This document shows, one piece after another, positions 52,655 through 61,506 of a stretch of DNA of 64,000 nt. The stretch covers positions 22,976 through 86,975 of the forward strand of contig CAIPYE010000003.1 in the NCBI GenBank assembly GCA_903869265.1, written 5' to 3'. The notes beneath the pieces were generated by a model. It worked only from the letters and a program-made list of their open reading frames with translations. It ran no database searches and was not told the DNA's origin. The translations under genes were made by a program, and so were the position numbers. Numbering within the stretch: position 1 is the first letter of the stretch; every line of letters starts with the position of its first letter. Source of the DNA: an uncultured delta proteobacterium. Lineage in GTDB: Bacteria > Desulfobacterota > Desulfobulbia > Desulfobulbales > Desulfurivibrionaceae.

Positions 52655-53392
52655 ATGAAAATCCGACTCGACCAGCTTGTCCTCCTGCACGGGCTGGCCC
52701 CCACCCTCGAAAAGGCCCAGACCATTATTGCCGCGGGCCAGGTACTGGTGAACGACCAGCCGGCCGACAAGGTCGGCTCGCTCTTTGCCAAGGACTGCCA
52801 AATACGGCTTAAAGGAAAAGTCTGCCCCTATGTGAGCCGAGGCGGGATCAAACTGGCGGCTGGACTGGACCATTTCCAGATCGATCCCACCGGCCTTATC
52901 TGCGCCGATATCGGCGCCTCCACCGGCGGCTTCACCGATTGCCTGTTGCAGCGCGGGGCCGCCAAGGTGTACGCGATTGATGTCGGCTATGGCCAACTGG
53001 CCTGGAAACTACGGCAGGATCCGCGGGTGGTGGTCATGGAGAGAACCAACGCCAGAAATCTGCAAATCGGCGACCTTGCAGAGCCGATTGATCTAGCGGT
53101 GATCGACGCTTCGTTTATTTCCCTCAAAACGTTGCTGCCGCCACTGCTCGTTTTTTTCTCGGGGGGTATCCGGGTGCTGGCCCTGATCAAGCCGCAGTTC
53201 GAGGTCAGTAAAGGCCAGATCGGCACGGGCGGGGTTGTCCGCGACATCGACCTGCACGAGAAGGTGATTGAAAAAATCCGAGGAGTTGCAGACGGGCTGG
53301 GCCTTATCCCAATTGGCGTCAGCCCATCCCCGATCCTTGGTCCCAAGGGCAACCGGGAATTCTTGATCTACCTTGTTTCCGAGATAAAATAG
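52655..53392 (+). CDS. tlyA: TlyA-family rRNA 2'-O-methyltransferase
   Basis: Protein of 245 residues. An N-terminal S4 RNA-binding domain (KIRLDQLVLLHGLAPTLEKAQTIIAAGQVLVNDQPADKVG) is followed by an FtsJ-like methyltransferase domain with the SAM motif CADIGASTGGFTDCLLQRGAAKVYAIDVGYGQLAW and VIDASFISLKTLLPPLL. Characterised TlyA proteins methylate 16S and 23S rRNA; some were named hemolysins earlier. It follows glmM by 11 bases. Its end overlaps the convergent HD-GYP gene by 25 bases. Confidence 0.92.
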   Translation: MKIRLDQLVLLHGLAPTLEKAQTIIAAGQVLVNDQPADKVGSLFAKDCQIRLKGKVCPYVSRGGIKLAAGLDHFQIDPTGLICADIGASTGGFTDCLLQRGAAKVYAIDVGYGQLAWKLRQDPRVVVMERTNARNLQIGDLAEPIDLAVIDASFISLKTLLPPLLVFFSGGIRVLALIKPQFEVSKGQIGTGGVVRDIDLHEKVIEKIRGVADGLGLIPIGVSPSPILGPKGNREFLIYLVSEIK

Positions 53393-55176
53393 CGCTTGCC
53401 GCGCCAAAAAAAATCATCCCGCTGACGTTCCGACAGGTCCTGGGCAAAACGGGCGATCAGACCGGACTCGACAACCAGATCACAGAGTTCCCCATCCAGA
53501 TCTCCCTGGTCAACCAGCTCCTCCAAAATGGACATGGCTTCGGAAAGCATTTTCCCCGGTTTATAGGGCCGATCCGCAGCGGTCAGTGCTTCCAACACAT
53601 CGGCCAGGGACAACATTCTTGCTGGCAGGGGAATGGCGCCGTTGGCAAGCCCTCGGGGATAACCGGTGCCGTTCAATTTTTCGTGATGCATCCCGGCATA
53701 GGCTGGGACATTGCGAAGTTTTTTCGGAAACGGCAACCCCTCCAACATCCTGATGCTCATGTCTACATGGTGGTTCATCACCTTGCGTTCCGCCTCAGTC
53801 AAAGTGCCTTTTTGCACACAGAGATTCTCAACCTCATCGGGGGCGAGCAGGGGCATATCCATCCCGCTCATGGCATAGGTTATCCTGGCAAGCCGCTGTA
53901 CTTTTTCGATGCTGTCAGCCGACAGCCCCTCGCCGCCCAGATTGATCGTGTCGAGAAAATTGATGATCTCCTGCCATTCTTCCGTTTTTTCAACAGACCG
54001 TGAAGAAGGGGGATGTCCTTCCTTCCTCGGGCAGGGTTCGTTTTCCAGTCGAGCGACCTCGTCGTTCAATCTGGAAATTTCCACCCGATGCCGAACCAGT
54101 TCTATCCGGTCAAAGATGGTCTCAAGCTTGGTCGCCTTGTCCATGAGATGCTCCGGGGTGGTGATCTTCCCCACGTCATGGAGCCAGGCCGCCATCCTGA
54201 TTTCGGCAAGCTCGTCACCGTTGAAGCTGATCGGGGCGAACTTGCCGGTGGTGGCGTTGTTCACCGCTAGGGCAATCTTCTCGGTAAGATTGGCGACCCG
54301 AAAAACGTGTCCTGCCGTATAGGGAGATTTTTCGTCGATGGCGTCGCCGATTGTCCGCACAAAGGCGTCCAGCAGGGTCTCAAGCCCACGGACCAGCCGC
54401 ATCTTGGTAAGGGCAATGGCCGCCTGCGAGGCCAGGCTCATAATCATCCCCACCTCGTGTTCGGGGAAGGCAACAACGGCTCCGGTTTCCCGATCCTTGG
54501 CGTTGAGGAGCTGCAACACCCCGATGACCTCGTCCTCATGGTCCCGCAGGGGTATCACCAGCATCGAGCAAGAGCGGTACCCCGTGGAAGCGTCAAAATC
54601 GCGGGTTCCCTGAAAATCAAAGCCTTCGGCGTCATACACGTCGGAGATATTGACCGGCTCGCCGGTAAGGGCGCAATGGGCGGAAACGTTGCGGTGATTC
54701 TCCTGATTATCCGCTAGGCGCAAAGGCACGGAAGGCCAGGAAATGGCTTCCCCGCGCCCTCCCATGAACACCCCGAGCGAATCATTCTGGACAATGGCAA
54801 AATCAAGGGCTTCCCGCTCGTCCTCCTTGATGTACAGGGTGCCGCCATCGGCGTTGGTGAAGTTCCGGGCCTCCCGAACAATCCTTTCCAGAAGACGGTC
54901 GATGTTCTTTTCTGAAGAAAGGCCCAGGCCGATCTTTATCAGTTGGTAGAGATGATTTCCCTGGCCTTCGCTGAACTCCCGAACCTCCCGGACCACCCGG
55001 TCGGCAAGGCCTGCGATAACCTCCGCCGGAACTCCGACCATTGCCTGCCCGGCGTAATCTTCGATCCCCTGGACAACCTTCTGCATGAGCAGGTCCACTG
55101 CCGGCTGCCTACGAATCTGGGCCTTGTCCGGAAGAGTGTCCATGATCTTTCCCTTCGCCCGAGGCGATAATTGCAT
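53368..55176 (-). CDS. GAF-domain HD-GYP phosphodiesterase-like protein
   Basis: Protein of about 602 residues. A GAF domain (about 90-245; INISDVYDAEGFDFQGTRDFDASTGYRSCSMLVIPL) is followed by an HD-GYP domain with WLHDVGKITTPEHLMDKATKLETIFDRIE and a HHEKLNGTGYPRGLANGAIPLPARMLSLADVLEALTAADRPYKPGK segment. The usual HHExxDGxGYP is HHEKLNGTGYP, with Asn replacing Asp. It would hydrolyse c-di-GMP, possibly c-di-AMP-type or other cyclic dinucleotides; activity is uncertain. Two starts with ribosome sites exist, 55176 (AGGAAG) and 55143 (AAGGG); 55176 is chosen. Confidence 0.88.
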   Translation of the reverse strand: MQLSPRAKGKIMDTLPDKAQIRRQPAVDLLMQKVVQGIEDYAGQAMVGVPAEVIAGLADRVVREVREFSEGQGNHLYQLIKIGLGLSSEKNIDRLLERIVREARNFTNADGGTLYIKEDEREALDFAIVQNDSLGVFMGGRGEAISWPSVPLRLADNQENHRNVSAHCALTGEPVNISDVYDAEGFDFQGTRDFDASTGYRSCSMLVIPLRDHEDEVIGVLQLLNAKDRETGAVVAFPEHEVGMIMSLASQAAIALTKMRLVRGLETLLDAFVRTIGDAIDEKSPYTAGHVFRVANLTEKIALAVNNATTGKFAPISFNGDELAEIRMAAWLHDVGKITTPEHLMDKATKLETIFDRIELVRHRVEISRLNDEVARLENEPCPRKEGHPPSSRSVEKTEEWQEIINFLDTINLGGEGLSADSIEKVQRLARITYAMSGMDMPLLAPDEVENLCVQKGTLTEAERKVMNHHVDMSIRMLEGLPFPKKLRNVPAYAGMHHEKLNGTGYPRGLANGAIPLPARMLSLADVLEALTAADRPYKPGKMLSEAMSILEELVDQGDLDGELCDLVVESGLIARFAQDLSERQRDDFFWRGKRYFISETR

Positions 55177-55306
55177 ATTCACATCTTCCTGCCCAGCCAG
55201 TGGCGGGACAAACATTTTTTCATTATAATGCCGCGATGCCGGATGTGTTTTCCCGGATCGCCGGTATCAGCCGGATCATAACCCCAACGAATCAGGACCG
55301 TTGACC

Positions 55307-55969
55307 ATGGCAAAATACATTAGCAAACTACTGACTGCGACGGCCTTTCTTGGCCTTGCCCTCTCTGCCGCGGGCTCCAGCCCAAGGGAGCAGATATTGG
55401 ACGATTACAAAAACGGCCTGGCGACGGAATGGGAGACGAAGTCCTTTGCCGGACAGACCCATTATACGGCAGAACACGACGACAAGCAATTCTACATTAA
55501 GGCAACAAGCACCGCGGCCGCCTCCGGTCTTTTCCACAAAATTGACTATGACCCCAAGGAACAACCAATCCTCCGCTGGAGCTGGAAGATAGAACGCACC
55601 CTTGCCAAGGGAGACGAACACACCAAGGCGGGAGACGATTATGCGGCCCGGGTCTATGTGGTGTTTCCCTCCCTGTTTTTCTGGAACACCAAGGCGCTCA
55701 ACTACATCTGGGCCAACAAACTGCCAAAAGGCGAGGCCCTGCCCAACGCCTTCACCGCCAACGCCATGATGATTGCGGTGGAAAGCGGCAACGGGCGCGC
55801 TGGTCACTGGTTGAACGAAGAGCGCAACATCCATGCGGATTTCTTAAAATATTTCAAGACCGAACCTCCCAGAGTCGGCGCCATTGCCATCATGACGGAC
55901 ACCGACAACACCGGCGAGAGTGCCACCGCATGGTACGGCCCCATCATCATCGGCAGAGACAGCCCGTAG
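55307..55969 (+). CDS. DUF3047-domain exported protein
   Basis: Protein of about 220 residues. A signal peptide (KLLTATAFLGLALSAAGS) precedes a beta-rich domain recognisable as DUF3047: GLATEWETKSFAGQTHYTAEHD, ILRWSWKIERTLAKGDEHTKAGDDYAARVYVVFPSLFFWNTKALNYIWANKLPKG, and AIMTDTDNTGESATAWYGPIII. Function is unknown; a lectin-like or sugar-binding fold has been suggested for such sequences. The ATG at 55307 is preferred over the TTG two codons earlier. It is unlinked by overlap to neighbours. Confidence 0.78.
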   Translation: MAKYISKLLTATAFLGLALSAAGSSPREQILDDYKNGLATEWETKSFAGQTHYTAEHDDKQFYIKATSTAAASGLFHKIDYDPKEQPILRWSWKIERTLAKGDEHTKAGDDYAARVYVVFPSLFFWNTKALNYIWANKLPKGEALPNAFTANAMMIAVESGNGRAGHWLNEERNIHADFLKYFKTEPPRVGAIAIMTDTDNTGESATAWYGPIIIGRDSP

Positions 55970-56150
55970 CCGCGCCGCGCACTCCCGCCGCCTGGCCATT
56001 GCCCGGAAGGCAAAAGGGATCGGAGACGGTTGACTTGCCGAAACGAAAATGCTACCTTGGGTGCGGTGCAATCCTCAGACCAGTTCAGCATTTCCCCTGC
56101 GCTCTGCTGACCATACTATTCCCCAAGTTTTATTCAGGAGTTCATCTATC

Positions 56151-56618
56151 ATGACCAAAACATCTCCCCTTTCACGACCATCACGGCTCTTCATTCTCAT
56201 CGGCGCCACCCTGCTTCTGCTTGCTTCCACCGCCTTCGCGGATGACCACGTCAGTGTCCTGAAAAACGGGGCCAATATCCGTTCCGGCCCCGACACAAAC
56301 AAAGAGATCCTCTGGACGGTATTCAAGGGTTTCCCCTTGATGGTAACCGAACGCAAGGGGAAATGGGCCCACGTGGTGGACTTTGAAGGCGACAAGGGCT
56401 GGATTACCGCCGACCTGCTCGCAAAGGAAAAAACCGTCATTGTCAAAGCGGCCACCGCCAATCTGCGGGTTGGCGCGGGAAAAGACTACGAAATCGTGGC
56501 GGAAGTCAAACACGGCGTGGTCTTCAAGACCCTGGCCACCGAAGGCGACTGGGTCAAGGTCAAGCATGCGGACGGCACCACCGGCTGGATAACAGGCAAA
56601 CTGCTCTGGCCCAACTGA
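56151..56618 (+). CDS. Exported protein with two bacterial SH3 domains
   Basis: Protein of about 155 residues. The signal peptide (FILIGATLLLLASTAFA) is followed by two SH3b repeats: VSVLKNGANIRSGPDTNKEILWTVFKGFPLMVTERKGKWAHVVDFEGDKGWITADLL and VIVKAATANLRVGAGKDYEIVAEVKHGVVFKTLATEGDWVKVKHADGTTGWITGKLLW. Such domains often bind peptidoglycan or sit on periplasmic proteins. The ATG at 56151 with CAGGAG upstream (11 bases) is chosen; the track ORF adds 34 residues. The next gene, a response regulator, follows by 17 bases and may be cotranscribed. Confidence 0.85.
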   Translation: MTKTSPLSRPSRLFILIGATLLLLASTAFADDHVSVLKNGANIRSGPDTNKEILWTVFKGFPLMVTERKGKWAHVVDFEGDKGWITADLLAKEKTVIVKAATANLRVGAGKDYEIVAEVKHGVVFKTLATEGDWVKVKHADGTTGWITGKLLWPN

Positions 56619-56635
56619 GCTTAACCCCAAACACC

Positions 56636-58054
56636 ATGGGAAAAAAAGCGCCCCCACCATATCCGCTGCATCCCGTTCTTCTGGTTGATGACGAACTCCA
56701 TACCCTTGCCAGCTTTGATATCGCCCTCCGCTCCCATGGCATCAACAATACGATCCGTTGCCAGGACAGCCGGGAGGTCGCAGGCATCCTCGACCATCAG
56801 CCGGTGGAAATCATCCTCCTCGACCTGATGATGCCCCATATTTCAGGGGATGACATCCTTAAAGACGTCAGCCAGCGTTTCCCGGACCTGCCGGTCATCA
56901 TCGTCACCGGGGTCAACGAGGTGGGAACCGCTGTCCGCTGCATCCAACAGGGAGCTTTTGACTACGTGCTCAAGCCGGTGGAAATCGAACGCCTCCTGCC
57001 AAGCATCCGGCGGGCGCTCGAAATCAGGCAGCTCCGCCGGGAAAACTCTCGCCTCGCCAGCAGTTTTTTTGAAAAAGATCCGGTCCGCCCGGAGGTGTTT
57101 TCCGAAATTATCACGGGCAACGACACGATGAAAGCCCTGTTCCGCTATTGCGAGGCCATTGCCGAAGGGCGTCAGCCGGTGCTCATTACCGGAGAAACCG
57201 GGGTGGGCAAGGAGAGCATCGCCCGGGCCATCCATGATTTAAGCGGCAGGGCGGGGGAATATGTAACGATCAACGTGGCCGGCCTTGACGACCAAATTTT
57301 TGCCGACACCCTCTTTGGCCACGCCAAGGGGGCCTTCACCGGCGCGGACCGGAACCGTTCCGGCCTGGTGGAAAAGGCCGCCGGAGGCTCTCTGTTCCTT
57401 GACGAGATCGGCGATCTCAGCGAAGCCTCCCAGGTCAAACTCCTGCGTTTTCTTGAGGAACGCGAATATTATCCCCTGGGCTCCGACCAGATAAGTCATT
57501 CCGATGCCAGGGTCATCGTCGCAACCCACCGCAACCTGGAACAGCAACTCCAGAAAGGGTTGTTCCGCACCGACCTGTTTTACCGTCTGCGTACCCACCG
57601 CATCCAGGTTCCCCCGCTGCGGGAGCGCAAGGATGATATTCCGGCCCTGCTGGACTTTTTTCTTACCCAGGCCGCGGCAGAGTTCAAAAAAGAGAAGCCC
57701 CGCTGCCCGGACCCGCTCATCCCCCTCCTTGCCGACTATGATTTCCCCGGCAACGTCCGGGAACTGCGGGCTCTGGCCTTTGATGCCATGAGCCATCAGC
57801 GGGGAACCACCCTCTCCATGGCTTTTTTTCACAAAGAAATCAGCGTAACCACCCCATCAAGAAACGCTCCCGCCAAGGGTTTTGCCCAAAAATCCTGGGC
57901 CGCCGGGCTTGATCGGCTACCTACCCTGAAAGACGCGGACCAGGAACTCATCACCGAAGCCCTCAGACGAAGCAGCAACAACCAGCGGGCCGCCGCGCTT
58001 CTTCTGGGCATAACGCCGCAGGCCTTGAATCAACGGCTCAAGCGCCAGGTATAA
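56636..58054 (+). CDS. NtrC-family sigma-54-dependent response regulator
   Basis: Protein of 472 residues. The receiver domain has VLLVDDE, phosphoacceptor Asp in IILLDLMMPHISG, and VLKPVE. The AAA+ domain has Walker A GETGVGKES, the sigma-54 contact loop GAFTGADRN, and the Walker B region GGSLFLDEIGD. A Fis-type helix-turn-helix is at the C-terminus (LITEALRRSSNNQRAAALLLGITPQALNQRLK). It activates sigma-54 promoters after phosphorylation. The kinase hybrid that follows 29 bases later is the probable partner. No perfect -24/-12 promoter is visible in the window. Confidence 0.95.
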   Translation: MGKKAPPPYPLHPVLLVDDELHTLASFDIALRSHGINNTIRCQDSREVAGILDHQPVEIILLDLMMPHISGDDILKDVSQRFPDLPVIIVTGVNEVGTAVRCIQQGAFDYVLKPVEIERLLPSIRRALEIRQLRRENSRLASSFFEKDPVRPEVFSEIITGNDTMKALFRYCEAIAEGRQPVLITGETGVGKESIARAIHDLSGRAGEYVTINVAGLDDQIFADTLFGHAKGAFTGADRNRSGLVEKAAGGSLFLDEIGDLSEASQVKLLRFLEEREYYPLGSDQISHSDARVIVATHRNLEQQLQKGLFRTDLFYRLRTHRIQVPPLRERKDDIPALLDFFLTQAAAEFKKEKPRCPDPLIPLLADYDFPGNVRELRALAFDAMSHQRGTTLSMAFFHKEISVTTPSRNAPAKGFAQKSWAAGLDRLPTLKDADQELITEALRRSSNNQRAAALLLGITPQALNQRLKRQV

Positions 58055-58083
58055 ACACGGACCAAAAGGCAGTCTCCCAGACC

Positions 58084-59403
58084 ATGGCAAGCAAAGGAAA
58101 AATACTCGTTGTTGACGATGAGCCCATGGTCCTCAAACTGCTCACCATGCAAGTGGAACGCCTCGGCTATGCTGCAATCCCTGCGGCCAGAGGCCCCGAG
58201 GCGCTGGCCCTTCTTAAAAAAAGCCCCTTCCATCTTCTGATCACCGACATCATGATGCCGGATATGGATGGCCTTGCCCTCATGCAGCAGGCCGTGGCCA
58301 TCCAATCCGACCTTGAATGCATCGTGGTTTCCGGTCAGGCGGATCTTGCCATCGCCGTGGAGGCCATGAAGATGGGGGCAATCAACTATATCCAGAAACC
58401 AATCTCCCTGATGGAGTTGGAAGTCTCCCTGACCAAGGGCATGGAGCGGCTGTTCCTACTGAAAACCCTCAAAAAAAGCCAACAGGAGCTGAGCCAGCAC
58501 CGCGACCATCTGGAGCAACTGGTCGCCAAGCGGACTGCGGAACTCGCCCGCATCAACAAGCAGCTCCAGGCTGATATCAAGGCCAGAAAAAAGGCGGAAA
58601 AAGAAGCGGAACAGCGGCGGCAACAGCTCATCGAGGCCGATAAAATGGTCTCCCTTGGCATCCTGGTCGCCGGGGTGGCCCATGAGATCAACAATCCCAA
58701 CAACTTCATCACCATGAACGCCCCCATCCTCCACCGCGCCTGGGAGGATTTTCTGCCCATCCTGGAAGCCCATTACCAGGAGCACGGCGATTTTCCCGTG
58801 GCAGGCATCCCCTTTTCCGAGATGCGCGAACATATCCCCGAACTTTTTTCCGGCATCCTCGACGGCTCGGAACGCATCCGTAAAATCGTCTTCAACCTGC
58901 GGGATTACGCGCGGCAGGGCATCTCCGACATGGACCAGGAGATCGATCTCAACACCGCGCTGCGCGCCGTCCTGGTCCTGCTTGCCAGCCCGCTCAAAAA
59001 AGCGACCGATCATCTCACCGTCGTGTACGGAGAGGGGTTGCCCACGGCGCTGGGCAATTTCCAACGGACCGAGCAGGTCATCATCAACCTGTTGCAAAAT
59101 GCTTACCAATCCCTGGCTTCCCCGGACAAACACCTGACCGTCTCCACCGGTCAGGACACAAAAAACGGGACGGTTTTTATAGAAATAACAGACCAGGGCT
59201 GCGGAATTTCCCCAAAAAACCGAAAACGCATCCTGGACCCGTTTTTCACCACCAAGCGCGACGGCGGTGGCAGCGGTCTCGGCCTTTCCATTTCCGCAGG
59301 AATCATGGAAGAGCATGGCGGACGGCTGGAATTCCATTCACAGCCCGGCAAAGGCACCATCGCCAGGGCTGTTTTTCCCGTCGCCGCCCCGAGAAAAAAA
59401 TAA
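58084..59403 (+). CDS. Receiver-linked sensor histidine kinase
   Basis: Protein of 439 residues. The N-terminal receiver (KILVVDDEPMVLKLL, phosphoacceptor in LLITDIMMPDMDG) is followed by a coiled-coil linker (about 125-185), a dimerisation/phosphoacceptor helix with VAGVAHEINNPNNF (His), and a HATPase domain (QVIINLLQNAYQSL, ITDQGCGISPKNRKRILDPFFTTK, GSGLGLSISAGIMEEHGGRLEFHS). There is no membrane segment, so it is cytosolic, taking its input by phosphorylation of the receiver. It probably phosphorylates the preceding NtrC-type regulator. Confidence 0.93.
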   Translation: MASKGKILVVDDEPMVLKLLTMQVERLGYAAIPAARGPEALALLKKSPFHLLITDIMMPDMDGLALMQQAVAIQSDLECIVVSGQADLAIAVEAMKMGAINYIQKPISLMELEVSLTKGMERLFLLKTLKKSQQELSQHRDHLEQLVAKRTAELARINKQLQADIKARKKAEKEAEQRRQQLIEADKMVSLGILVAGVAHEINNPNNFITMNAPILHRAWEDFLPILEAHYQEHGDFPVAGIPFSEMREHIPELFSGILDGSERIRKIVFNLRDYARQGISDMDQEIDLNTALRAVLVLLASPLKKATDHLTVVYGEGLPTALGNFQRTEQVIINLLQNAYQSLASPDKHLTVSTGQDTKNGTVFIEITDQGCGISPKNRKRILDPFFTTKRDGGGSGLGLSISAGIMEEHGGRLEFHSQPGKGTIARAVFPVAAPRKK

Positions 59404-59413
59404 CCTCCCGGCA

Positions 59414-59450
59414 ATCAACATTTATTGATTGGTATCAACATTCATTCATT
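59414..59450. promoter_or_regulatory. Two direct repeats upstream of cheW
   Basis: ATCAACATTTATTGATT and ATCAACATTCATTCATT are near-identical with a 20-base period. They could be an operator for a dimeric regulator. TGGCAC at 59586, with a weak -12 element (TTCC), is the nearest sigma-54-like match and is not convincing. Confidence 0.35.
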
Positions 59451-59664
59451 CTCCACACACCACTGCCTCTCTCCTCCATTCCCCACCCAACCCATAAAGA
59501 TATCTTAATTTGTTTCCATCCCAGCACCCCTCGCATAAAAAAATATTCATTGCGATATCAGCTTGTTAGAAACATTCTTTCCAGCCTGGCACATTTCTTC
59601 CATAAGCAAGAAACAACCCCGAGAAACCACGGGTTCGGATTCCACCCGACCAGGAGGAAAGACC

Positions 59665-60003
59665 ATGGGAACATCAGCAGTGAAAACCACGCTGGCTACG
59701 CTCATACCTGCTCGGGGCGCTTATACCCACGGCTCGCTGCGGATCACCGAGATCCTCGGCATTATGTCGGCCTCTGCCCTTCCCATTGCCAACGATACGG
59801 TCATGGGCATCATCAATTTCCGGGGCAGAACCGTTCCGGTCATTGATTTGCGGTTAAACCCAATCCTCGGCCTCAACGGCTTTGCCGAACAGATCTGCAT
59901 CCTGTCGGCGGAAAGCGCCAACCAGAGTACGCCGCTCATCTTCGGCGCCCTGGTGGATTCGGAAGCGGACGCCTACGAGTTGATCGCCGGAAACACCCAT
60001 TAA
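59665..60003 (+). CDS. Short CheW-like protein, C-terminally truncated
   Basis: Protein of 112 residues starting at ATG 59665 behind AGGAGGAAAG. It has the CheW core (YTHGSLRITEILGIMSASALPIANDTVMGIINFRGRTVPVIDLRLNPILGLNG) and then GALVDSEADAYELIAGNTH and a stop, so the last 40 or so residues of a normal CheW (the second subdomain end) are missing. CheW couples receptors to CheA. The truncation may weaken or change binding. The sequence after the stop forms hairpins rather than the missing CheW part. It is followed by cheD. Confidence 0.75.
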   Translation: MGTSAVKTTLATLIPARGAYTHGSLRITEILGIMSASALPIANDTVMGIINFRGRTVPVIDLRLNPILGLNGFAEQICILSAESANQSTPLIFGALVDSEADAYELIAGNTH

Positions 60004-60075
60004 AAAGGATTACAGGCCCTGCCCGGGCCTGACACAAGTAGCCGTTTGGATCGGTCCCCCCCCCTCGCCGGTCCA

Positions 60076-60117
60076 AGACTTCCTGCCAAGTCTCTTCGGG
60101 GACTTGGCAGGAAGTTG
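60076..60117 (+). other. Strong RNA hairpin with UUCG loop between cheW and cheD
   Basis: ACTTCCTGCCAAGTC and GACTTGGCAGGAAGT form a perfect 15-bp stem, extended by U-G and C-G pairs, closing a C(UUCG)G loop. A smaller hairpin, CAGGCCC-tgcc-CGGGCCTG, precedes it at about 60012. There is no T-run, so it may be an RNA-stability or regulatory structure rather than a terminator. Confidence 0.6.
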
Positions 60118-60137
60118 GCTTTTAGCAAGGCAAGAAA

Positions 60138-60776
60138 ATGACCGGGAGTCCCTCCATGGAGTATGGCGAAACAACGACGATTGTCACCATGCCACAATTT
60201 CCCCCCACAAGGCTGACCCCATCCATGCTGCAAACCCCTCTTTTGCTGTCTTACCCCGACCTGCCGATTGTAAATCTGACCCCGGGCAAACTGCTGATCA
60301 CCAAACAAGCGACCATTGTCTCCACCATCCTCGGCTCATGCGTTTCCCTCTGCCTGCACAGCGAAAAATTCGGGGTTGGGGCAATCTGCCACGGCATACT
60401 GCCACGGCAGACAAAACCGACCATAGCCGGATATTTCCCGTATGTGGACACAGCGGTATCCCATATGCTCGAAACCATGGCCAGCCAATTCTGTCTCTCC
60501 CCATCAGCACTTACGGTAAAGCTATTCGGCGGGGCAAGCGTTCTCCAGACCGACATGATCGGCACCGATGGACTTGCCATCGGCCAACAAAACATTGCCG
60601 CCGCCCTTGAAGCCCTTGCCCGTTTCGATCTCGCCCCCGATGTACAAAAAACCGGAGGAACAAAGGGATACAAAATATTTTTCAATACCGGCACCGGCGA
60701 AGTTTTCATGCGACGCATCGCCCCCAGCGTCGCCAGAAGCTTCGCACAAACCATGAAGAAACAGGCGGCACAGTAA
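60138..60776 (+). CDS. cheD: Chemoreceptor glutamine deamidase CheD
   Basis: Protein of up to 212 residues. The catalytic Cys is in STILGSCVSLCLHSEKFGVGAICHGILP, with the His in CHG and KLFGGASVL following, the CheD core. It deamidates receptor glutamines or acts as a CheC partner in adaptation. The start codon is uncertain; later ATG codons at MPQFPPTRL and MLQTPLLLS are possible. It is adjacent to a short CheW and a single-domain response regulator, but no cheC gene is in the window. The receptor array at 52-10170 could supply substrates. Confidence 0.92.
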   Translation: MTGSPSMEYGETTTIVTMPQFPPTRLTPSMLQTPLLLSYPDLPIVNLTPGKLLITKQATIVSTILGSCVSLCLHSEKFGVGAICHGILPRQTKPTIAGYFPYVDTAVSHMLETMASQFCLSPSALTVKLFGGASVLQTDMIGTDGLAIGQQNIAAALEALARFDLAPDVQKTGGTKGYKIFFNTGTGEVFMRRIAPSVARSFAQTMKKQAAQ

Positions 60777-60801
60777 CGCCCAGGCGTTGCCGACACATAT
60801 C

Positions 60802-61194
60802 ATGACCAGCCCTCAAATCCTGATAGCGGAAGATGAAAAACACACCCGGCTGGCCCTCAATCTTGTTCTGCGCCAGGCCGGGTTCAGCGTGATCCTGGCG
60901 ACCAATGGCCGGGACGCCTATGAAAAAATCCGGCAACAGCCAGCCAGCCGCCCCATCAGCCTGATCATCACCGACTTCAGGATGCCTGAACTCGACGGCC
61001 TTGGCCTGATCGACAAACTCCAGGGAGCAGGCATCCCGATCCCCATCATGGTCATCACCGGTTACGGCGACAAGGAACTCCTCCGGCAGCTGCACAAACG
61101 CGGCTGCGCCTCCTACATCGCCAAACCGTTTATCCCGACGGAAGTCCTGAGCCGAATCACTAGCGCCCTGCCGCAAGCACAGTGTGTGGCCTGA
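60802..61194 (+). CDS. Single-domain response regulator
   Basis: Protein of about 130 residues made of one receiver domain: ILIAEDEKHTRLALNLVLRQAGF, phosphoacceptor Asp in LIITDFRMPELDGLGL, and the conserved Lys in YIAKPF. It is of CheY/Spo0F type with no output domain. The ATG at 60802 is chosen over the TTG at 60787; the ribosome site is weak. Its partner kinase may be the receiver/kinase hybrid three genes upstream or an unlinked CheA. Confidence 0.88.
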   Translation: MTSPQILIAEDEKHTRLALNLVLRQAGFSVILATNGRDAYEKIRQQPASRPISLIITDFRMPELDGLGLIDKLQGAGIPIPIMVITGYGDKELLRQLHKRGCASYIAKPFIPTEVLSRITSALPQAQCVA

Positions 61195-61506
61195 AGGCTT
61201 TCCGCCCCGCCACCAGTCCGCTGTTTTCTCCGCTGTATCCTTTCCCGCCCGCACCATCTCCTGTTGTTCCACGGCGTTTCCCAGAGAAAACCTGTTGACC
61301 AGCCCTTGCGAACACACTAAAAGAAGAAAGGTGCCAGATAGGCAGAAAACTCCCTCTCCCCCCGGAGTCTTCGCTTACCTGCGGGAGAGAGCAGGGGTGA
61401 GGGGGAATGCCCGTGAGGCAGCCAACATCTTCACCCACCCCCAGCCCCCTCCCGTAAAGGGAGGGGAAAGTTGCCAAGATCAACCACGCAACCAACAGGT
61501 CTTCTT
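61195..61506. other. Intergenic region with GC-rich hairpins
   Basis: No gene is evident. CTGCGGGAGAGAGCAGGGGTGAGGGGG and CCCCCAGCCCCCTCCCGTAAAGGGAGGGG are low-complexity repeats; CCCCTCCC-gtaaa-GGGAGGGG is a good hairpin of the type seen as dispersed repeats. The first part after the regulator stop has no obvious signal. Confidence 0.45.

Noticed and set aside
59586-59600. Sigma-54 promoter before cheW (TGGCAC-N5-TTCC)
   Set aside because: The -12 element lacks the essential GC, so it does not meet the consensus.
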